DNA of 64,000 nt from Actinomycetes bacterium (GTDB taxonomy: Bacteria; Actinomycetota; Actinomycetes; Streptosporangiales; Streptosporangiaceae), in the NCBI GenBank assembly GCA_021793235.1, contig JAJYTD010000011.1:1-64000 (forward strand), given 5' to 3'. Positions 1 to 9,194 of the stretch are shown piece by piece. The first letter of the stretch is position 1. Each line of letters opens with the position of its first letter. The notes under the pieces were generated by a model. It saw nothing but the letters and a program-made list of their open reading frames with translations. It did not search any database and was not told the DNA's origin. The translations under genes and the position numbers were made by a program.

Positions 1-801
1 GCGCGAGGGCGGCATGTTCATCGGGCTGGGCCGCGGGCCCCCCGGACGGGGACCGATGTTCGCCGGACTGGGGCGGGGGCCGCTGCCGGGACCGCCGCCG
101 GGACGCGGAGCCTGCGGCCGCGGAGCTCCACCGGGACGCGGGGCCCCGCCTCGCTCACCGCCGCCGGGACGCGGTCCGCCCGGACCGCCCGGTCCGCCCT
201 GACCGCCCTGCGGTCCGGGACGGGGACCCGGACGGGGGGCGGGCTTGGCGCCCATGCCCGTGGCCGTGGACGCGAACGGGTTGTTGCCCGGGCGGGGCCC
301 GGACGGGCGCGGGCCCGGACGCGGCGCCTTGCCGCCTTCGGGCCGACCGGAGCCGCGCTCGCTCCGCTCAGGGCGGTTCACGCCGGCGCCCGGCTTGGCG
401 CCGGGCTTGCTGTCGGGCTTGGGAGCCGCTGGACGCGGGCCGGGCCTGGGGCCCGGCTTCGGGACGTTGCCAGCGGGAGCACCGGGCCGGCCACCCGGCT
501 TGGGGCCCGGCTTGGGAACCGACGGGCGCGGGGACGCGTCGGCGGTGCCGGCCTCGCTGCGCGGGCGCGGCTTGGGCTCTGCCGGACGGGGCTTGCGCTC
601 GCCGCCCCTCTTGTTCCCGTCCGCCTTGTTTCCGTCCGCGGAACCGTTGTTGAAAGCTTCTTTGAGTCGACGGACGACGGGGGCCTCGATCGTCGAGGAC
701 GCCGACCGCACGAATTCACCCATCTCGTTGAGCTTGGCCAGGACGGCCTTGCTCTCTACTCCGAACTCCTTCGCGAGCTCGTATACCCGGACCTTCGCCA
801 C
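1..801 (-). CDS. infB: Translation initiation factor IF-2, N-terminal part (runs off the window)
   Basis: IF-2 places initiator tRNA on the ribosome using GTP. Only the first 267 codons are here; the GTPase core lies outside the window. The protein begins at a GTG with [18 protein letters not shown], the IF2_N helical module that is highly conserved at the start of actinobacterial IF-2. From about residue 45 it becomes a long disordered linker rich in Pro, Gly, Arg, Lys and Ala with many PRPG and KPGP runs, as usual for high-GC actinobacteria. It is the distal gene of a minus-strand rimP-nusA-ylxR-infB block, about 215 bases after ylxR. The linker is so GC-rich and repetitive that several spurious open frames appear on the other strand. 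Confidence 0.93.
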   Translation of the reverse strand, partial: MAKVRVYELAKEFGVESKAVLAKLNEMGEFVRSASSTIEAPVVRRLKEAFNNGSADGNKADGNKRGGERKPRPAEPKPRPRSEAGTADASPRPSVPKPGPKPGGRPGAPAGNVPKPGPRPGPRPAAPKPDSKPGAKPGAGVNRPERSERGSGRPEGGKAPRPGPRPSGPRPGNNPFASTATGMGAKPAPRPGPRPGPQGGQGGPGGPGGPRPGGGERGGAPRPGGAPRPQAPRPGGGPGSGPRPSPANIGPRPGGPRPSPMNMPPSR

Positions 802-859
802 TGCTCTCCTCTATCTCGGTCCGGGACATGGGCGTGTGCCGGACCGTCGCTAGCTTGAT

Positions 860-894
860 GTACTCATCGCTGCGTACTCATCGAGTGCTCATCG
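860..894. repeat. Three short direct repeats in the infB leader
   Basis: Between ylxR and infB the 10-mer GTACTCATCG occurs at 860-869 and 874-883, with a one-base variant (GTGCTCATCG) at 885-894. In infB mRNA sense these read CGATGAGTAC. They lie 59-93 bases upstream of the infB start. No function is known to me; a leader structure or regulator site is possible. Confidence 0.4.
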
Positions 895-1015
895 CAATCT
901 CGACCCGCTTTCTCGTCGTTACACAACAATGGTCGGTCATAGCAGGCATGCCGACACGGCAAGACCCACCGACCGTGGTCAGTACAACCACGAAGTCGGC
1001 GTGATCATTCCAACC

Positions 1016-1330
1016 CTATCCGGATCCGCGGGCGACTCCAACGCGCGAAGCGGCGGCGACGTAGGCGGCGACACGGGAGGTGTCGAGGCCGCCCGCGGAC
1101 CTGAAGGCCCGCGGCCATACTCTCCGCCGCTGCGCTGACTCCCAGCACCGGGGGTCGGCGTGGAGGTAGGCACCCCGGCCCGGCATGCGGCCCGTGGTGT
1201 CCGGCGTAACAGCACCGGAGTCGACCACCAACCGCACCAGGTCGGATTGAGCTGCCCGCGACCGGCAACCCACGCACATGCGCACAGGGTATGCGCGGCC
1301 GCTCCCCTCCAGTCTAGCGTGTCGGGGCAT
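1016..1330 (-). CDS. ylxR: YlxR family nucleic-acid-binding protein (DUF448)
   Basis: This is a small basic protein of the YlxR/DUF448 family, almost always encoded between nusA and infB and thought to bind RNA. The family signature is clear: [19 protein letters not shown] near the start, then [11 protein letters not shown] and a WPRAFR segment. The frame stays open upstream into nusA. I chose the ATG at 1330 (MPRHARLEG), which overlaps the end of nusA by 17 bases and implies translational coupling. Starts at GTG 1285 or ATG 1279, just before MCVGC, are also possible and would match shorter homologues. It belongs to the same transcript as nusA and infB. Confidence 0.85.
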   Translation of the reverse strand: MPRHARLEGSGRAYPVRMCVGCRSRAAQSDLVRLVVDSGAVTPDTTGRMPGRGAYLHADPRCWESAQRRRVWPRAFRSAGGLDTSRVAAYVAAASRVGVARGSG

Positions 1331-2357
1331 CGGCCTGGCCGAAAGGCTGGTCGGTCCCGTCCTCCGGGGCCTCATCACCGTAGACCGGCTCGCCTTCGGC
1401 GTCGGAGCGGATGTCGATGCGCCAACCGGTCAGCCGGGCGGCCAGCCGAGCGTTCTGGCCCTCCTTGCCGATCGCGAGCGACTGCTGGTAGTCCGGAACG
1501 GTGACACGGGCGACCTTGGCGGCGGAGTCGAGCACCTCGACATGGGTGACACGCGCCGGGGACAGGGCGTTGCCCACGAAGACCGCGGGATCGTCGGAGT
1601 AGTCGACGATGTCGATCTTCTCTCCGTTCAGCTCCGTCATAACGTTGCGGACACGGCTGCCGAGCGGCCCGATACAGGCTCCCTTGGCGTTCACACCGGC
1701 CTTGTTGGACTTCACCGCCATCTTGGTGCGGTGCCCGGCCTCGCGGGCGATCGCCGCGATCTCGACGGTGCCGTCGGCGATCTCGGGGACCTCCAGTTCG
1801 AACAGCTTGCGCACGAGGTTCGGATGCGTCCGCGAAAGCGTCACCGACGGGCCGCGGTGCCCTTTGCGCACTTGCACGACATAGGCCCGGAGGCGCTCGC
1901 CGTGGGTGTAGGGCTCGCCGGGAACCTGCTCCTGCGGGGGCAGGATGGCTTCGATCTTGCCGAGGTCGACGAGCACGTTGCGCGGGTCCTTGCCCTGCTG
2001 GATGAGGCCCGAGACGATCTCGTACTCCCGGCCGGCGAACTCGCCCAGGGTCAGTTCGTCCTCGGCGTCACGCAACCGCTGCAGGATGACCTGCTTGGCG
2101 GTCGACGTCGCGATCCGCCCGAACCCGGTGGGCGTCGCGTCGTACTCCCGGACCACGGTTCCGTCGTCGTCGGTCTCGGCCGCCCACACGGTCACGTGCC
2201 CAGTGGAGCGGTCCAGTTCCACCCGCGCCCGGGACTCCGTTCCCTCCTGGCGGTTGTAGGCGATCAGCAAAGCGTCCTCGATCGCCTTCACGACCAGGTC
2301 CACCGAGATGTCCTTCTCGCGTTCAAGACTGCGCAGGACGCTCATATCGATATCCAC
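1314..2357 (-). CDS. nusA: Transcription termination/antitermination protein NusA
   Basis: NusA binds RNA polymerase and nascent RNA and controls pausing, termination and antitermination. At 347 residues it has the compact actinobacterial form: an N-terminal polymerase-binding domain (about 1-120), an S1 domain (about 125-200, with [19 protein letters not shown]), then two KH domains holding [13 protein letters not shown] and [19 protein letters not shown]. The C-terminal acidic repeats of E. coli NusA are absent, as usual in this phylum. The GTG start at 2357 is preceded by a strong GAGGGGGAG ribosome site. It starts 12 bases after the rimP stop and overlaps the start of ylxR. Confidence 0.97.
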   Translation of the reverse strand: MDIDMSVLRSLEREKDISVDLVVKAIEDALLIAYNRQEGTESRARVELDRSTGHVTVWAAETDDDGTVVREYDATPTGFGRIATSTAKQVILQRLRDAEDELTLGEFAGREYEIVSGLIQQGKDPRNVLVDLGKIEAILPPQEQVPGEPYTHGERLRAYVVQVRKGHRGPSVTLSRTHPNLVRKLFELEVPEIADGTVEIAAIAREAGHRTKMAVKSNKAGVNAKGACIGPLGSRVRNVMTELNGEKIDIVDYSDDPAVFVGNALSPARVTHVEVLDSAAKVARVTVPDYQQSLAIGKEGQNARLAARLTGWRIDIRSDAEGEPVYGDEAPEDGTDQPFGQADAPTR

Positions 2358-2369
2358 GGGGCTCCCCCT

Positions 2370-2852
2370 CTAGTCCGCCGCGTCGATGTCGGTATCGCGG
2401 CGGAACTCCACCTGCACCTTGCCGCGCCCCAGGTCAGAATAGCCGTATACGCGGTTCTGACCGTTTACTTCCAAAGTGACGCCGGAATCGTCGGCATCCT
2501 TCACCCGGCCCTGGACCTCGCCGCCGGCGGTGAGCCGGGCGTGTACGAGGCGCCCCAGCGAGCGCCGCCAGTGCCGGGGTCTGGTGAGCGGCCGGTCCAC
2601 TCCCGGAGATGTCACTTCGAGCACATAGGGTGCCTTGCCCATGGCATCGGAGGCGTCGAGCACCGCGGAGACCTCCTGGCTCACCACTCCGACGGTGTCG
2701 AGGTCGACCCCCTCGTCTGAGTCGACCACGACACGCAGCGACCGCCGCTTTCCCGCCGGGGTGACCTCGATGCCCTCCAGGTCCAGGCCGGCCTCAGCCA
2801 AGACCGGCTCCAGCAGCTCGGCGAGACGGTCGTGGCGAGCCTGCGCGCCCAT
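2370..2852 (-). CDS. rimP: Ribosome maturation factor RimP
   Basis: RimP assists late assembly of the 30S subunit. The 160-residue protein matches the family in length and shows an N-terminal domain with LEPVLAEAGLDLEGIEV, a central KRRSLRVVVDSDEGVDLD, the APYVLEVTSPGVDRPLTRPRHW motif and an SH3-like C-terminal domain. ATG at 2852 follows a good GAGGAGG site at 7-base spacing. It is the first gene of the minus-strand rimP-nusA-ylxR-infB operon, so the operon promoter should lie in the 2853-3176 gap. Confidence 0.96.
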   Translation of the reverse strand: MGAQARHDRLAELLEPVLAEAGLDLEGIEVTPAGKRRSLRVVVDSDEGVDLDTVGVVSQEVSAVLDASDAMGKAPYVLEVTSPGVDRPLTRPRHWRRSLGRLVHARLTAGGEVQGRVKDADDSGVTLEVNGQNRVYGYSDLGRGKVQVEFRRDTDIDAAD

Positions 2853-3176
2853 CAGTGGTCCTCCTCGGCGAAGTCCGCCCGGTTCCGCAGGTCCGGGGCG
2901 GTCCAGATGTGCACATAAGTCGTATTCGTCCGCACGTCACAGCAACGGCGGTGTGTAGTCAAGGGTATCCACAGTCGGCGGTTCTCGGGCCTCCTCCTGT
3001 ATCGACTCGGTGAGCACGTCCGCTTCCCGCTGCGGACCCGGTGTTTTCTGCGGCGTGCGGCAACGGCGGGCCGCTGCTGTGCGCGCGAACGGCGCCCGGC
3101 ATGGGAGGATGGGGGCACTGGTCATCCGCGAGGCGCGTCCTCGATTCTGCTGCTGTAGAAGGTGAGGAGTAGAAGC
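2853..3176. promoter_or_regulatory. Divergent intergenic region between rimP and the lipoprotein gene
   Basis: These 324 bases separate the minus-strand rimP operon from the plus-strand lipoprotein/DUF4439 pair and must hold promoters for both. A minus-strand open frame from 3118 has arginine-rich, non-protein-like composition and I do not call it. No clear operator or RNA element was seen. Confidence 0.4.
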
Positions 3177-3689
3177 TTGGGCCACGACGACGGCGCTGTC
3201 AGCCGCCGCACGTTCGTCGTCGGCGCGATCACGGGCCTCGGGGCCGTCGCTCTGAGCGGCTGCCAGGGCAGGGGCTGGTATCCCAGTGGGATCAGCCCGG
3301 ACGAGTACGTGCTGCGCGGCGTGATCACCGAGAAGAAGCGCATGATCGCCCGTTACGAGGCGGCCGTGGCCGCGGGAGACGGCCCGGTGGAGCTGCTGGA
3401 GCGATTGCTGGCGGATCACCGCCGCCACTTGGCGGCGCTGCGCGACCGCCTTCCCGACCACGGCGGCGACGCCCCGGAGCCCGCGGCCGAGCGCTCCCCC
3501 GAGCCCAGCCCGGCCCCCGTTTCCGGCGGTGAGGTGTCGGTCTCTGGGCTTCGGGTGGCCGAGGAGAGCGCCGCCGGTTCCCGCGGGCCGCAGCTTTCCC
3601 GGATCCTCGATCCCGGTCTGGCGCAACTGATAGCCGCCGTCGGCGCCTGCGAGACCGGACACGCCCACCTTCTCTCGGAGGCGGTATGA
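3177..3689 (+). CDS. Tat-exported lipoprotein of unknown function, paired with a DUF4439 protein
   Basis: The N-terminus has a twin-arginine signal, SRRTFVVGAITGLGAVALSGC, in which the Cys is a lipobox acceptor, so the product is predicted to be anchored on the outside of the membrane. The rest is helical and charged (VITEKKRMIARYEAA, LLERLLADHRRHLAALRDR), with a Pro/Ala/Glu-rich linker and a C-terminal helix ending HAHLLSEAV, which resembles a degenerate ferritin-like helical bundle. I chose TTG at 3177 because GGTGAGGAG lies 7 bases upstream; the GTG at 3162 has no properly spaced site. The stop overlaps the next ATG by 4 bases, so the two genes are translationally coupled. Substrate or partner is unknown. 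Confidence 0.75.
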   Translation: MGHDDGAVSRRTFVVGAITGLGAVALSGCQGRGWYPSGISPDEYVLRGVITEKKRMIARYEAAVAAGDGPVELLERLLADHRRHLAALRDRLPDHGGDAPEPAAERSPEPSPAPVSGGEVSVSGLRVAEESAAGSRGPQLSRILDPGLAQLIAAVGACETGHAHLLSEAV

Positions 3690-4159
3690 GCCCCACCCCA
3701 AAAGATCCCGAGGAGTTCACCGACGTGGACGCGCTGCAGGACGCGCTGCGCGCCGAGCACGCGGCCGTCTACGGCTATGCCTACATCGGCGCCCATTCCG
3801 AGGACGGCCGGCGCGAACGCTGCTACGGCCACCTGGACGCGCACCGGGTACAGCGCGACGCGCTGCGCGCTGAACTGGTCGACCGGGAGGCCACACCTGT
3901 CGCGGGGGAGAGCGCCTATGAACTCCCCGAGTCGACCGAGGACGACGAGTTGGCCGCGTTCGCCACGCGCCTGGAGGAGCAGACCGCGCAGAGCTACCTG
4001 CAGTTGGCCGCCGCCGAGGACGCGCCACTGCGTGACCTCGCGGCGCGTTCCCTGCAGGCGGCCACGGTGCGCGGCCTCGTCTGGGGCGCAGAACCCGCAC
4101 CGTTTCCGGGCTTTCCCGACGGAGACGTCCCGGCCGCCGACACGGCAGGCGGGGACTGA
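3686..4159 (+). CDS. Ferritin-like DUF4439 domain protein
   Basis: This 157-residue protein matches the actinobacterial DUF4439 ferritin-like family: ALQDALRAEHAAVYGYAYIGAH near the N-terminus supplies the E-x-x-x-Y helix, followed by HRVQRDALRAEL and EEQTAQSYLQLAAAEDAPLRDLAARSLQAATVRGLVW. Ferritin-like bundles often bind a di-metal centre, but only some of the expected Glu and His ligands are evident, so metal binding is uncertain. It overlaps the preceding lipoprotein gene by ATGA. The pair next to rimP is a common actinobacterial arrangement. It ends 26 bases before the convergent proS stop. Confidence 0.82.
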   Translation: MSPTPKDPEEFTDVDALQDALRAEHAAVYGYAYIGAHSEDGRRERCYGHLDAHRVQRDALRAELVDREATPVAGESAYELPESTEDDELAAFATRLEEQTAQSYLQLAAAEDAPLRDLAARSLQAATVRGLVWGAEPAPFPGFPDGDVPAADTAGGD

Positions 4160-4184
4160 CCGGTGCGGGGACCGCTGACCGCGC

Positions 4185-5936
4185 TCATGCGCCCTTGACG
4201 GAGCGCACCACCTTCTCGACCGCGGTGTCCACGGCGATCTCCTCGCGCTCCCCACTCGCGCGGTCCCGCAGTTCCAGGACCCCCTGGGCCAAGCCCTTGC
4301 CGACGATGAGACTCGTGGGGATACCGAGCAGTTCGGCGTCGGTGAACTTCACACCGGGCGAGACGCCCTTGCGGTCGTCGACGAGCACCCGGACGCCCCT
4401 GTCCGCCAGTTCTTCGGCGATGCGCACCGCGACCTCGATCTGCTCGCCCTTGCCGGTGCCGACCACGTGCACATCGGCCGGCGCGACCTCCCGCGGCCAG
4501 ATGATGCCCTTGTCGTCGTGGGACTGCTCCACGATGGCCGCGACCACACGGGAGACGCCGATGCCGTAGGAGCCCATGGTGATGCGCCGGGGTTTGCCGT
4601 CAGGCCCGAGCGCGTCGAGTCCGAAGGCGTCGGCGAACTTCCGGCCGAGCTGGAAGATGTGGCCGATCTCGATACCGCGCGCGGTGTAGAGGGTGCCCCG
4701 GCCGTCGGGCGAGGGGTCGCCCTCGCGGATCTCGGCGGCCTCGATGACACCGTCGGGGGTGAAGTCGCGGCCGCAGACGAGGTCCACCACGTGGTGGTCG
4801 GGCTCGTCGGCGCCGGTCACCCAGGCGCTCCCCTCGGCGACACGCGGATCGACGAGGTAGCGCAGCTTGTTCCGCAGCAGCGCGTTGGGGCCGACATAGC
4901 CCTTCACCAGGAACGGGTTGGCTTCGAAGTCGGATTCGTCGAGCAGTTCGACCTCGGCGGGGTGCAGTACGGCTTCGAGGCGCTTCATGTCGACCTCCCG
5001 GTCGCCGGGAACGCCCACACCCATGATCTCCCAGTCGGCCTCTCCGGGGGCGCGGGTCTTGACCAGGACGTTCTTCAACGTGTCCGCGGCGGTGAAGGAG
5101 CGGCCCAGACCGACGCCGTTCAGGAAGTCGACGAGGGTCTCGATGGTGGGTGTATCCGGAGTGTGGTGGACCTGCGCCTCGGGGCGGCCCTCGATGGGAA
5201 GAGCGGGCGGCGTGGGAGTCTGCACGGCTTCGACGTTGGCCGCGTAGTCGGAAGCGGTGCTGCGGACGAAGGTGTCCTCGCCCGTGGGGGTCTCGGCGAG
5301 GAATTCCTCGGACGCCGAACCTCCCATTGCCCCGGACATGGCCGACACGATCACGTAGTTCAGGCCGAGGCGGTCGAAGATCCGGATGTAGGCGTCGCGG
5401 TGCAGGTCGTAGGAGCGCTGGAGGCCCTCGTCATCGAGGTCGAAGGAGTAGGAGTCCTTCATGTGGAATTCGCGTCCGCGCAGCACGCCGGCGCGGGGAC
5501 GCGCCTCGTCGCGGAACTTCTCCTGGATCTGGTACAGGATCGCGGGGAAGTCCTTGTAGGAGGAGTACTCCCCCTTCACCAGGAGGGTGAACAGCTCTTC
5601 GTGCGTGGGGCCCAGGAGGTAGTCGGCGTCCTTGCGGTCGGTGAGCCGGAACAGGGTGTCGCCGTATTCGGTCCAGCGCCCGGAGGCCTCGTAGTACTCG
5701 CGGGGCAGCAGGGCGGGGAGCAGGACCTCCTGGCCGCCGATGCGGTTCATCTCCTCGCGCACCACGGAAGCCACGTTGTCCAGCACCATCTTGCCCAGCG
5801 GCAGCCAGGAGTAGATGCCGGGCGCGGCGCGGCGCACATACCCCCCGCGCACCATCAGCTTGTGGCTCGGCACCTCGGCGTCCGCCGGGTCCTCGCGCAG
5901 GGTGCGCAGGAACAGGGTCGACATCCGCAGTAGCAC
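4185..5936 (-). CDS. proS: Prolyl-tRNA synthetase (bacterial type with editing domain)
   Basis: ProRS charges tRNA-Pro in the cytoplasm. The 583-residue protein is the long bacterial form. The class II core carries motif 2 ([21 protein letters not shown]) and motif 3 ([19 protein letters not shown]). A YbaK-like editing insertion that removes Ala lies between them, roughly residues 230-390. The anticodon-binding domain is C-terminal ([22 protein letters not shown]). GTG at 5936 is chosen because GAGGAG lies 5 bases upstream and it gives the usual [16 protein letters not shown] start; a GTG at 5942 sits inside the ribosome site. Confidence 0.97.
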   Translation of the reverse strand: MLLRMSTLFLRTLREDPADAEVPSHKLMVRGGYVRRAAPGIYSWLPLGKMVLDNVASVVREEMNRIGGQEVLLPALLPREYYEASGRWTEYGDTLFRLTDRKDADYLLGPTHEELFTLLVKGEYSSYKDFPAILYQIQEKFRDEARPRAGVLRGREFHMKDSYSFDLDDEGLQRSYDLHRDAYIRIFDRLGLNYVIVSAMSGAMGGSASEEFLAETPTGEDTFVRSTASDYAANVEAVQTPTPPALPIEGRPEAQVHHTPDTPTIETLVDFLNGVGLGRSFTAADTLKNVLVKTRAPGEADWEIMGVGVPGDREVDMKRLEAVLHPAEVELLDESDFEANPFLVKGYVGPNALLRNKLRYLVDPRVAEGSAWVTGADEPDHHVVDLVCGRDFTPDGVIEAAEIREGDPSPDGRGTLYTARGIEIGHIFQLGRKFADAFGLDALGPDGKPRRITMGSYGIGVSRVVAAIVEQSHDDKGIIWPREVAPADVHVVGTGKGEQIEVAVRIAEELADRGVRVLVDDRKGVSPGVKFTDAELLGIPTSLIVGKGLAQGVLELRDRASGEREEIAVDTAVEKVVRSVKGA

Positions 5937-6232
5937 GGCCACTCCTCGAATAGCTCGAATAGAGATGTGAAAAGCACGGTGGGAACCGTTGGGGGTCTCC
6001 GAAAAAGGCGGAGAAGATCCGCGGTGTTCCAGGCTAGCGGGCGACCGGGGCCGCCGCAGCCCGGCCGCCCCGGCTCCTGCCGGGGCCTGGCCGGGCGCAC
6101 CGGACGCATTGGGCGCTCCGGCTCTGTCCCGGTCAATACCTCCACCGGCGGCACCGGTGAGTCGGCCGCCTCCGAACCCGTACCGTGTATACGGGGCAAG
6201 CGGCCCGCGTGAGATGAGCCGGGGGTGGAGAG
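5937..6232. promoter_or_regulatory. Divergent region between proS and a spermidine-synthase-like gene
   Basis: About 296 bases with no supported gene. It should hold both promoters. A small CTCCG/CGGAG hairpin lies in the proS leader around 5997-6013. I do not see a T-box or other recognised riboswitch. Confidence 0.35.
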
Positions 6233-7078
6233 ATGGGCGACCGCAGTGTGTTCGCCGCGGAACGACCTCAGCATCCGGAGGTGGAACTGATCCGCGATGC
6301 CGACCGCCCTAACTCGTGGATGCTCATGGTCGACGGCACCCCCCAGTCCTATGTGGACCTCTCCGACCCCGCCTACCTGGAATTCGAGTACGTCCGGCGG
6401 TTCGGCCACGTGGCGGACCTCGCCGCACCGCCCGGCCGCCCCATCGACGTGTTCCATCTCGGGGCGGGCGCCCTCACCCTCGCCCGCTACATCGCGGCGA
6501 CACGGCCCGGCTCACGCCAACGCGCGGTCGACAACAACGCACGGCTGATCGAACTCGTCCGCACGTCCCTGCCCTGGGACCGCCGCGCCGACATCCGCAT
6601 CGGCATCGACGACGCCCGGAGGTGGCTGGCCGGGCGCCGGGAGGCCTCGACCGACCTGCTCGCCTGCGACGTCTTCGCCGGTGCCCGCACCCCGGCCGCA
6701 CTGACGTCGGTGGAGTTCCACCACGAGGCCGCACGCGTGCTGCGCCCCGGTGCCGTGTTCGTAGCCAACATCGGCGACGGCCGCCGGCTGGGCCATGCCC
6801 GGTCCCGGGCGGCCACGGCTGCGGCTGTCTTCACCCACGTCGCTCTGGTGGCCGAGCCCGGGGTGCTGCGTGGGCGCAGGTTCGGCAATCTCGTCCTGGT
6901 CGCGTCGGCCGACCCGCTGCCGGTCGAGGAACTCCGCCGGCGCGCCCATCGGGATCCCGACATGGCGCGGTTGCTGTCAGGGCCGGAGCTGGAGCGGTTC
7001 ACCGCCGGTGTCGGTCCTGTGCACGACGCGGCCGCCGAGGACTCCCCCGAACCGCCCGAGGGCACGTTCGTGCGGTGA
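6233..7078 (+). CDS. Spermidine synthase-like methyltransferase-fold protein
   Basis: This 281-residue protein resembles the spermidine synthase-like branch of the Rossmann methyltransferase fold common in actinobacteria. The N-terminal beta segment has [26 protein letters not shown]. The nucleotide-binding glycine loop is [18 protein letters not shown], followed by the acidic strand end [11 protein letters not shown] and the DDARRWLAG motif. [16 protein letters not shown] is where catalytic SpeE has its Asp-containing loop. True polyamine synthesis is unproven because most such solitary homologues have unknown substrates. GGTGGAGAG precedes ATG 6233. It is convergent with the next gene. Confidence 0.75.
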   Translation: MGDRSVFAAERPQHPEVELIRDADRPNSWMLMVDGTPQSYVDLSDPAYLEFEYVRRFGHVADLAAPPGRPIDVFHLGAGALTLARYIAATRPGSRQRAVDNNARLIELVRTSLPWDRRADIRIGIDDARRWLAGRREASTDLLACDVFAGARTPAALTSVEFHHEAARVLRPGAVFVANIGDGRRLGHARSRAATAAAVFTHVALVAEPGVLRGRRFGNLVLVASADPLPVEELRRRAHRDPDMARLLSGPELERFTAGVGPVHDAAAEDSPEPPEGTFVR

Positions 7079-7088
7079 GCCGCCGCGA

Positions 7089-7850
7089 TCAGTAGTCCGG
7101 GAGTTCGTGGTCCAGCAGGAAGGAGAACTCCTCGGACTGGCGGATCTGCACTCCGCCTTCCGGGGACGGCCGCGTGTCCATTCCCGTGACTTTTCCGTTG
7201 CGCCACCAGACGAGCTGGTCGGTGAGCGGCTCGCCGTCATCGGCCAGGCTCTGGAACGTCTGGAAGAGGAAGGGGATGAGCTGCGCGGAACGCTTGCTCC
7301 GCAGCACGGCGTAGACCATGACGTTGGGGCTGGGCAGCATCACGATCGCACCGTAGGGCATGGGTTCCCGCGCGACCTCGACCAGCCGCATGACGTGCGC
7401 CGACCCCGGCCAGTCGACGCCCATGACGACGTGTACGGGCGCATCCGCGGTGGTCTGGAAGGTCCGCAGATCGTACTGTTCGTAGGCCATGTTCTGCAGA
7501 GCCGTGAACCACAGGTCCTGCTTGGTGAGTCCCCACGCGTGGGTGTGCCGCTTGTCCAGGATGGCCGCCTCGAAGGAGTCAGGCGTCAGCCGGTAGCACA
7601 GCAGCGCCGTCAGCCGCGGGTTGATCGAGTACGCGAGCTTGTCCGTGCCCAGCGCGGAGGGGTCCCCTGTCAGGATCACCCGCAGGCCGGGGGCCACCGC
7701 GGAGAACGGCTCACTCAGCAGGCGGCTGTGGACATCGGGGGGCGGACCGTACTGCGGCCCATACTGCGGGCCGTATTGCGGCCCATACTGCGGACCGTAC
7801 TGCGGGCCGTATTGCGGCCCATACTGCGGGCCGTACTGCGGGACGTTCAT
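7089..7850 (-). CDS. DUF1444-like protein with an N-terminal QYGP repeat tail
   Basis: I chose ATG 7850, giving 253 residues: MNVP, eight perfect QYGP tetrapeptides, then a globular domain. The domain contains VAPGLRVILTGDPSALGTDKLAYSINPRL, WGLTKQDLWFTALQNMAYEQYD and AIVMLPSPNVMVYAVLRSKR, which resemble the DUF1444 (YtpQ-like) family of unknown function. The open frame extends to 7985, but that extension is arginine-rich and unlike protein; CAGGAG lies about 14 bases before 7850. The tail may be a low-complexity interaction segment. Its copy number probably varies between strains. It is transcribed towards the spermidine-synthase-like gene and ends 10 bases from it. Confidence 0.7.
   Translation of the reverse strand: MNVPQYGPQYGPQYGPQYGPQYGPQYGPQYGPQYGPPPDVHSRLLSEPFSAVAPGLRVILTGDPSALGTDKLAYSINPRLTALLCYRLTPDSFEAAILDKRHTHAWGLTKQDLWFTALQNMAYEQYDLRTFQTTADAPVHVVMGVDWPGSAHVMRLVEVAREPMPYGAIVMLPSPNVMVYAVLRSKRSAQLIPFLFQTFQSLADDGEPLTDQLVWWRNGKVTGMDTRPSPEGGVQIRQSEEFSFLLDHELPDY
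7743..7838 (-). repeat. Eight tandem 12-bp units encoding QYGP
   Basis: Eight consecutive 12-base units code for QYGP on the minus strand. The units differ only by synonymous changes (TAC/TAT, GGG/GGC/GGT), so the peptide repeat is conserved while the DNA has drifted. This points to selection on the peptide rather than very recent slippage. Confidence 0.9.
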
Positions 7851-8172
7851 CGGTGGTTCGGTCGCTCCTGACGTAGGTGTGGTTCGTTGTGCGCACCGCG
7901 GGTGCCCGCGGCGGCGCGAGGGGTCAGACGCACTCTTCCATGATGGCGTTCCCGCCGTCTGCCCGGCTCCGCCGCCCGCCGCCATCGCCGCCGGGATGCG
8001 CTAGGGTTCATGGCATGGACTACCGGACTCGGCTCCTCGCCACGCCCCCGCCGAGGCTCTGACAGGGGCGTCTTGGCCAGCGGGCAGCGGCGCGCACGTC
8101 GCACGGCCCGCCACGGTGACGCCCACGCCGGCGCTTTCCGCTCTTCCCCTGTCGACGTCGGAGCCCTTTGCC

Positions 8173-9126
8173 GTGTCCGATTCCTCCGCGACCGTTTCGG
8201 TCACTTCCTCCTCGGCCTCTGCGCAACGGGGCTTTGCCCTGCTTCTCACCGCAGGTGTGCTGTGGGGTACCGGTGGCATCGCCGGCCACCTGCTGCAGAT
8301 GCACGTCGGAGTGGCCCCGCTGGCGACGGCCGTCTACCGGCTGCTCATGGCCGGGGTGCTCATCACCGGGTTCCTGGCCGCCTCCGGTCGACTGCGGCGA
8401 CTGCCTCTATCGTGGCCGCTGGTGCGGCGGTTGGTGGTCAACGGTGTGCTGCACGCGGTCTTCCAGAGCCTGTACTTCGCCTCGCTCTCCCTGATCCCTG
8501 TGGGTCTGTCGACACTGGTCAAGATCGGCAGTGTCCCGGTGTTCGTCGCCGTCGGGATCTGCCTGGCGTCCCGCCGCGCACCGTCCGCGCGGCTGGCGGT
8601 ATCGGTGCTGCTCGCGGTCGCCGGGCTGGCGCTGCTGGCGGGCTTTCCCGCTGTCGACGCCCCCGTATGGCGGCTCGCCGCCGGACTGGGCTGTGCGCTG
8701 GGGGCGGGTCTTACCTTCTCGGTGATGACACTGGTCAACCGGGCGCCGGTCGCGGGCTTGGACCCGCTGGTCAACGTCGGCCTGGGGCTGCTCATCGGCG
8801 GCCTGCTGCTGGTGCCCGCAGGGCTCGCCGGAGACATGGCCGTGCCCGTCGACCCCGAGGCGCTGGGCCTGCTGGCCTTCCTCGGGCTGGTTCCCACGGT
8901 CCTGGCCTACCTGGCCTATTTCGGCGGGTTGCCAAGCGCCTCAGATGCCGGAGCGGTGGTGGGCACCCTCGCCGAACCCCTCACCGCGGCCCTGCTGTCG
9001 ATGGCGCTGCTCGGTGAGGAGATGACGGCCGCGGGCGCGTTCGGTGCCCTGCTCCTCGCCGCGGCCATGGCGACCGACCACGTGGCGGGGCTCATCGACA
9101 GAAGGCGGCTACTCCGCCGAGAGTAG
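8173..9126 (+). CDS. EamA/DMT-family membrane transporter
   Basis: The sequence is almost entirely hydrophobic with about ten membrane segments in two repeats, the architecture of drug/metabolite transporters of the EamA type. Typical features are GFALLLTAGVLWGTGGIAGHLL opening repeat 1, VFQSLYFASLSLIPVGLSTLV, and YFGGLPSASDAGAVVGTLAEPLTAALLSMALLGEE closing repeat 2. Export of amino acids or metabolites is the usual role, but the substrate cannot be told. GTG 8173 is preceded by GGAG at 9 bases; GTG 8116 would add 19 residues but lacks a ribosome site. Confidence 0.85.
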   Translation: MSDSSATVSVTSSSASAQRGFALLLTAGVLWGTGGIAGHLLQMHVGVAPLATAVYRLLMAGVLITGFLAASGRLRRLPLSWPLVRRLVVNGVLHAVFQSLYFASLSLIPVGLSTLVKIGSVPVFVAVGICLASRRAPSARLAVSVLLAVAGLALLAGFPAVDAPVWRLAAGLGCALGAGLTFSVMTLVNRAPVAGLDPLVNVGLGLLIGGLLLVPAGLAGDMAVPVDPEALGLLAFLGLVPTVLAYLAYFGGLPSASDAGAVVGTLAEPLTAALLSMALLGEEMTAAGAFGALLLAAAMATDHVAGLIDRRRLLRRE

Positions 9127-9194
9127 CCGATCGCGCTCAGAGCATCCGCACAGACGACGCGCTACCACCACCCCCACCGCATAATCTCGGGACC

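Noticed and set aside
5937-6232. T-box or other riboswitch in the proS leader
   Set aside because: No T-box sequence or specifier-loop structure recognised; actinobacterial T-boxes are mainly known for ileS.
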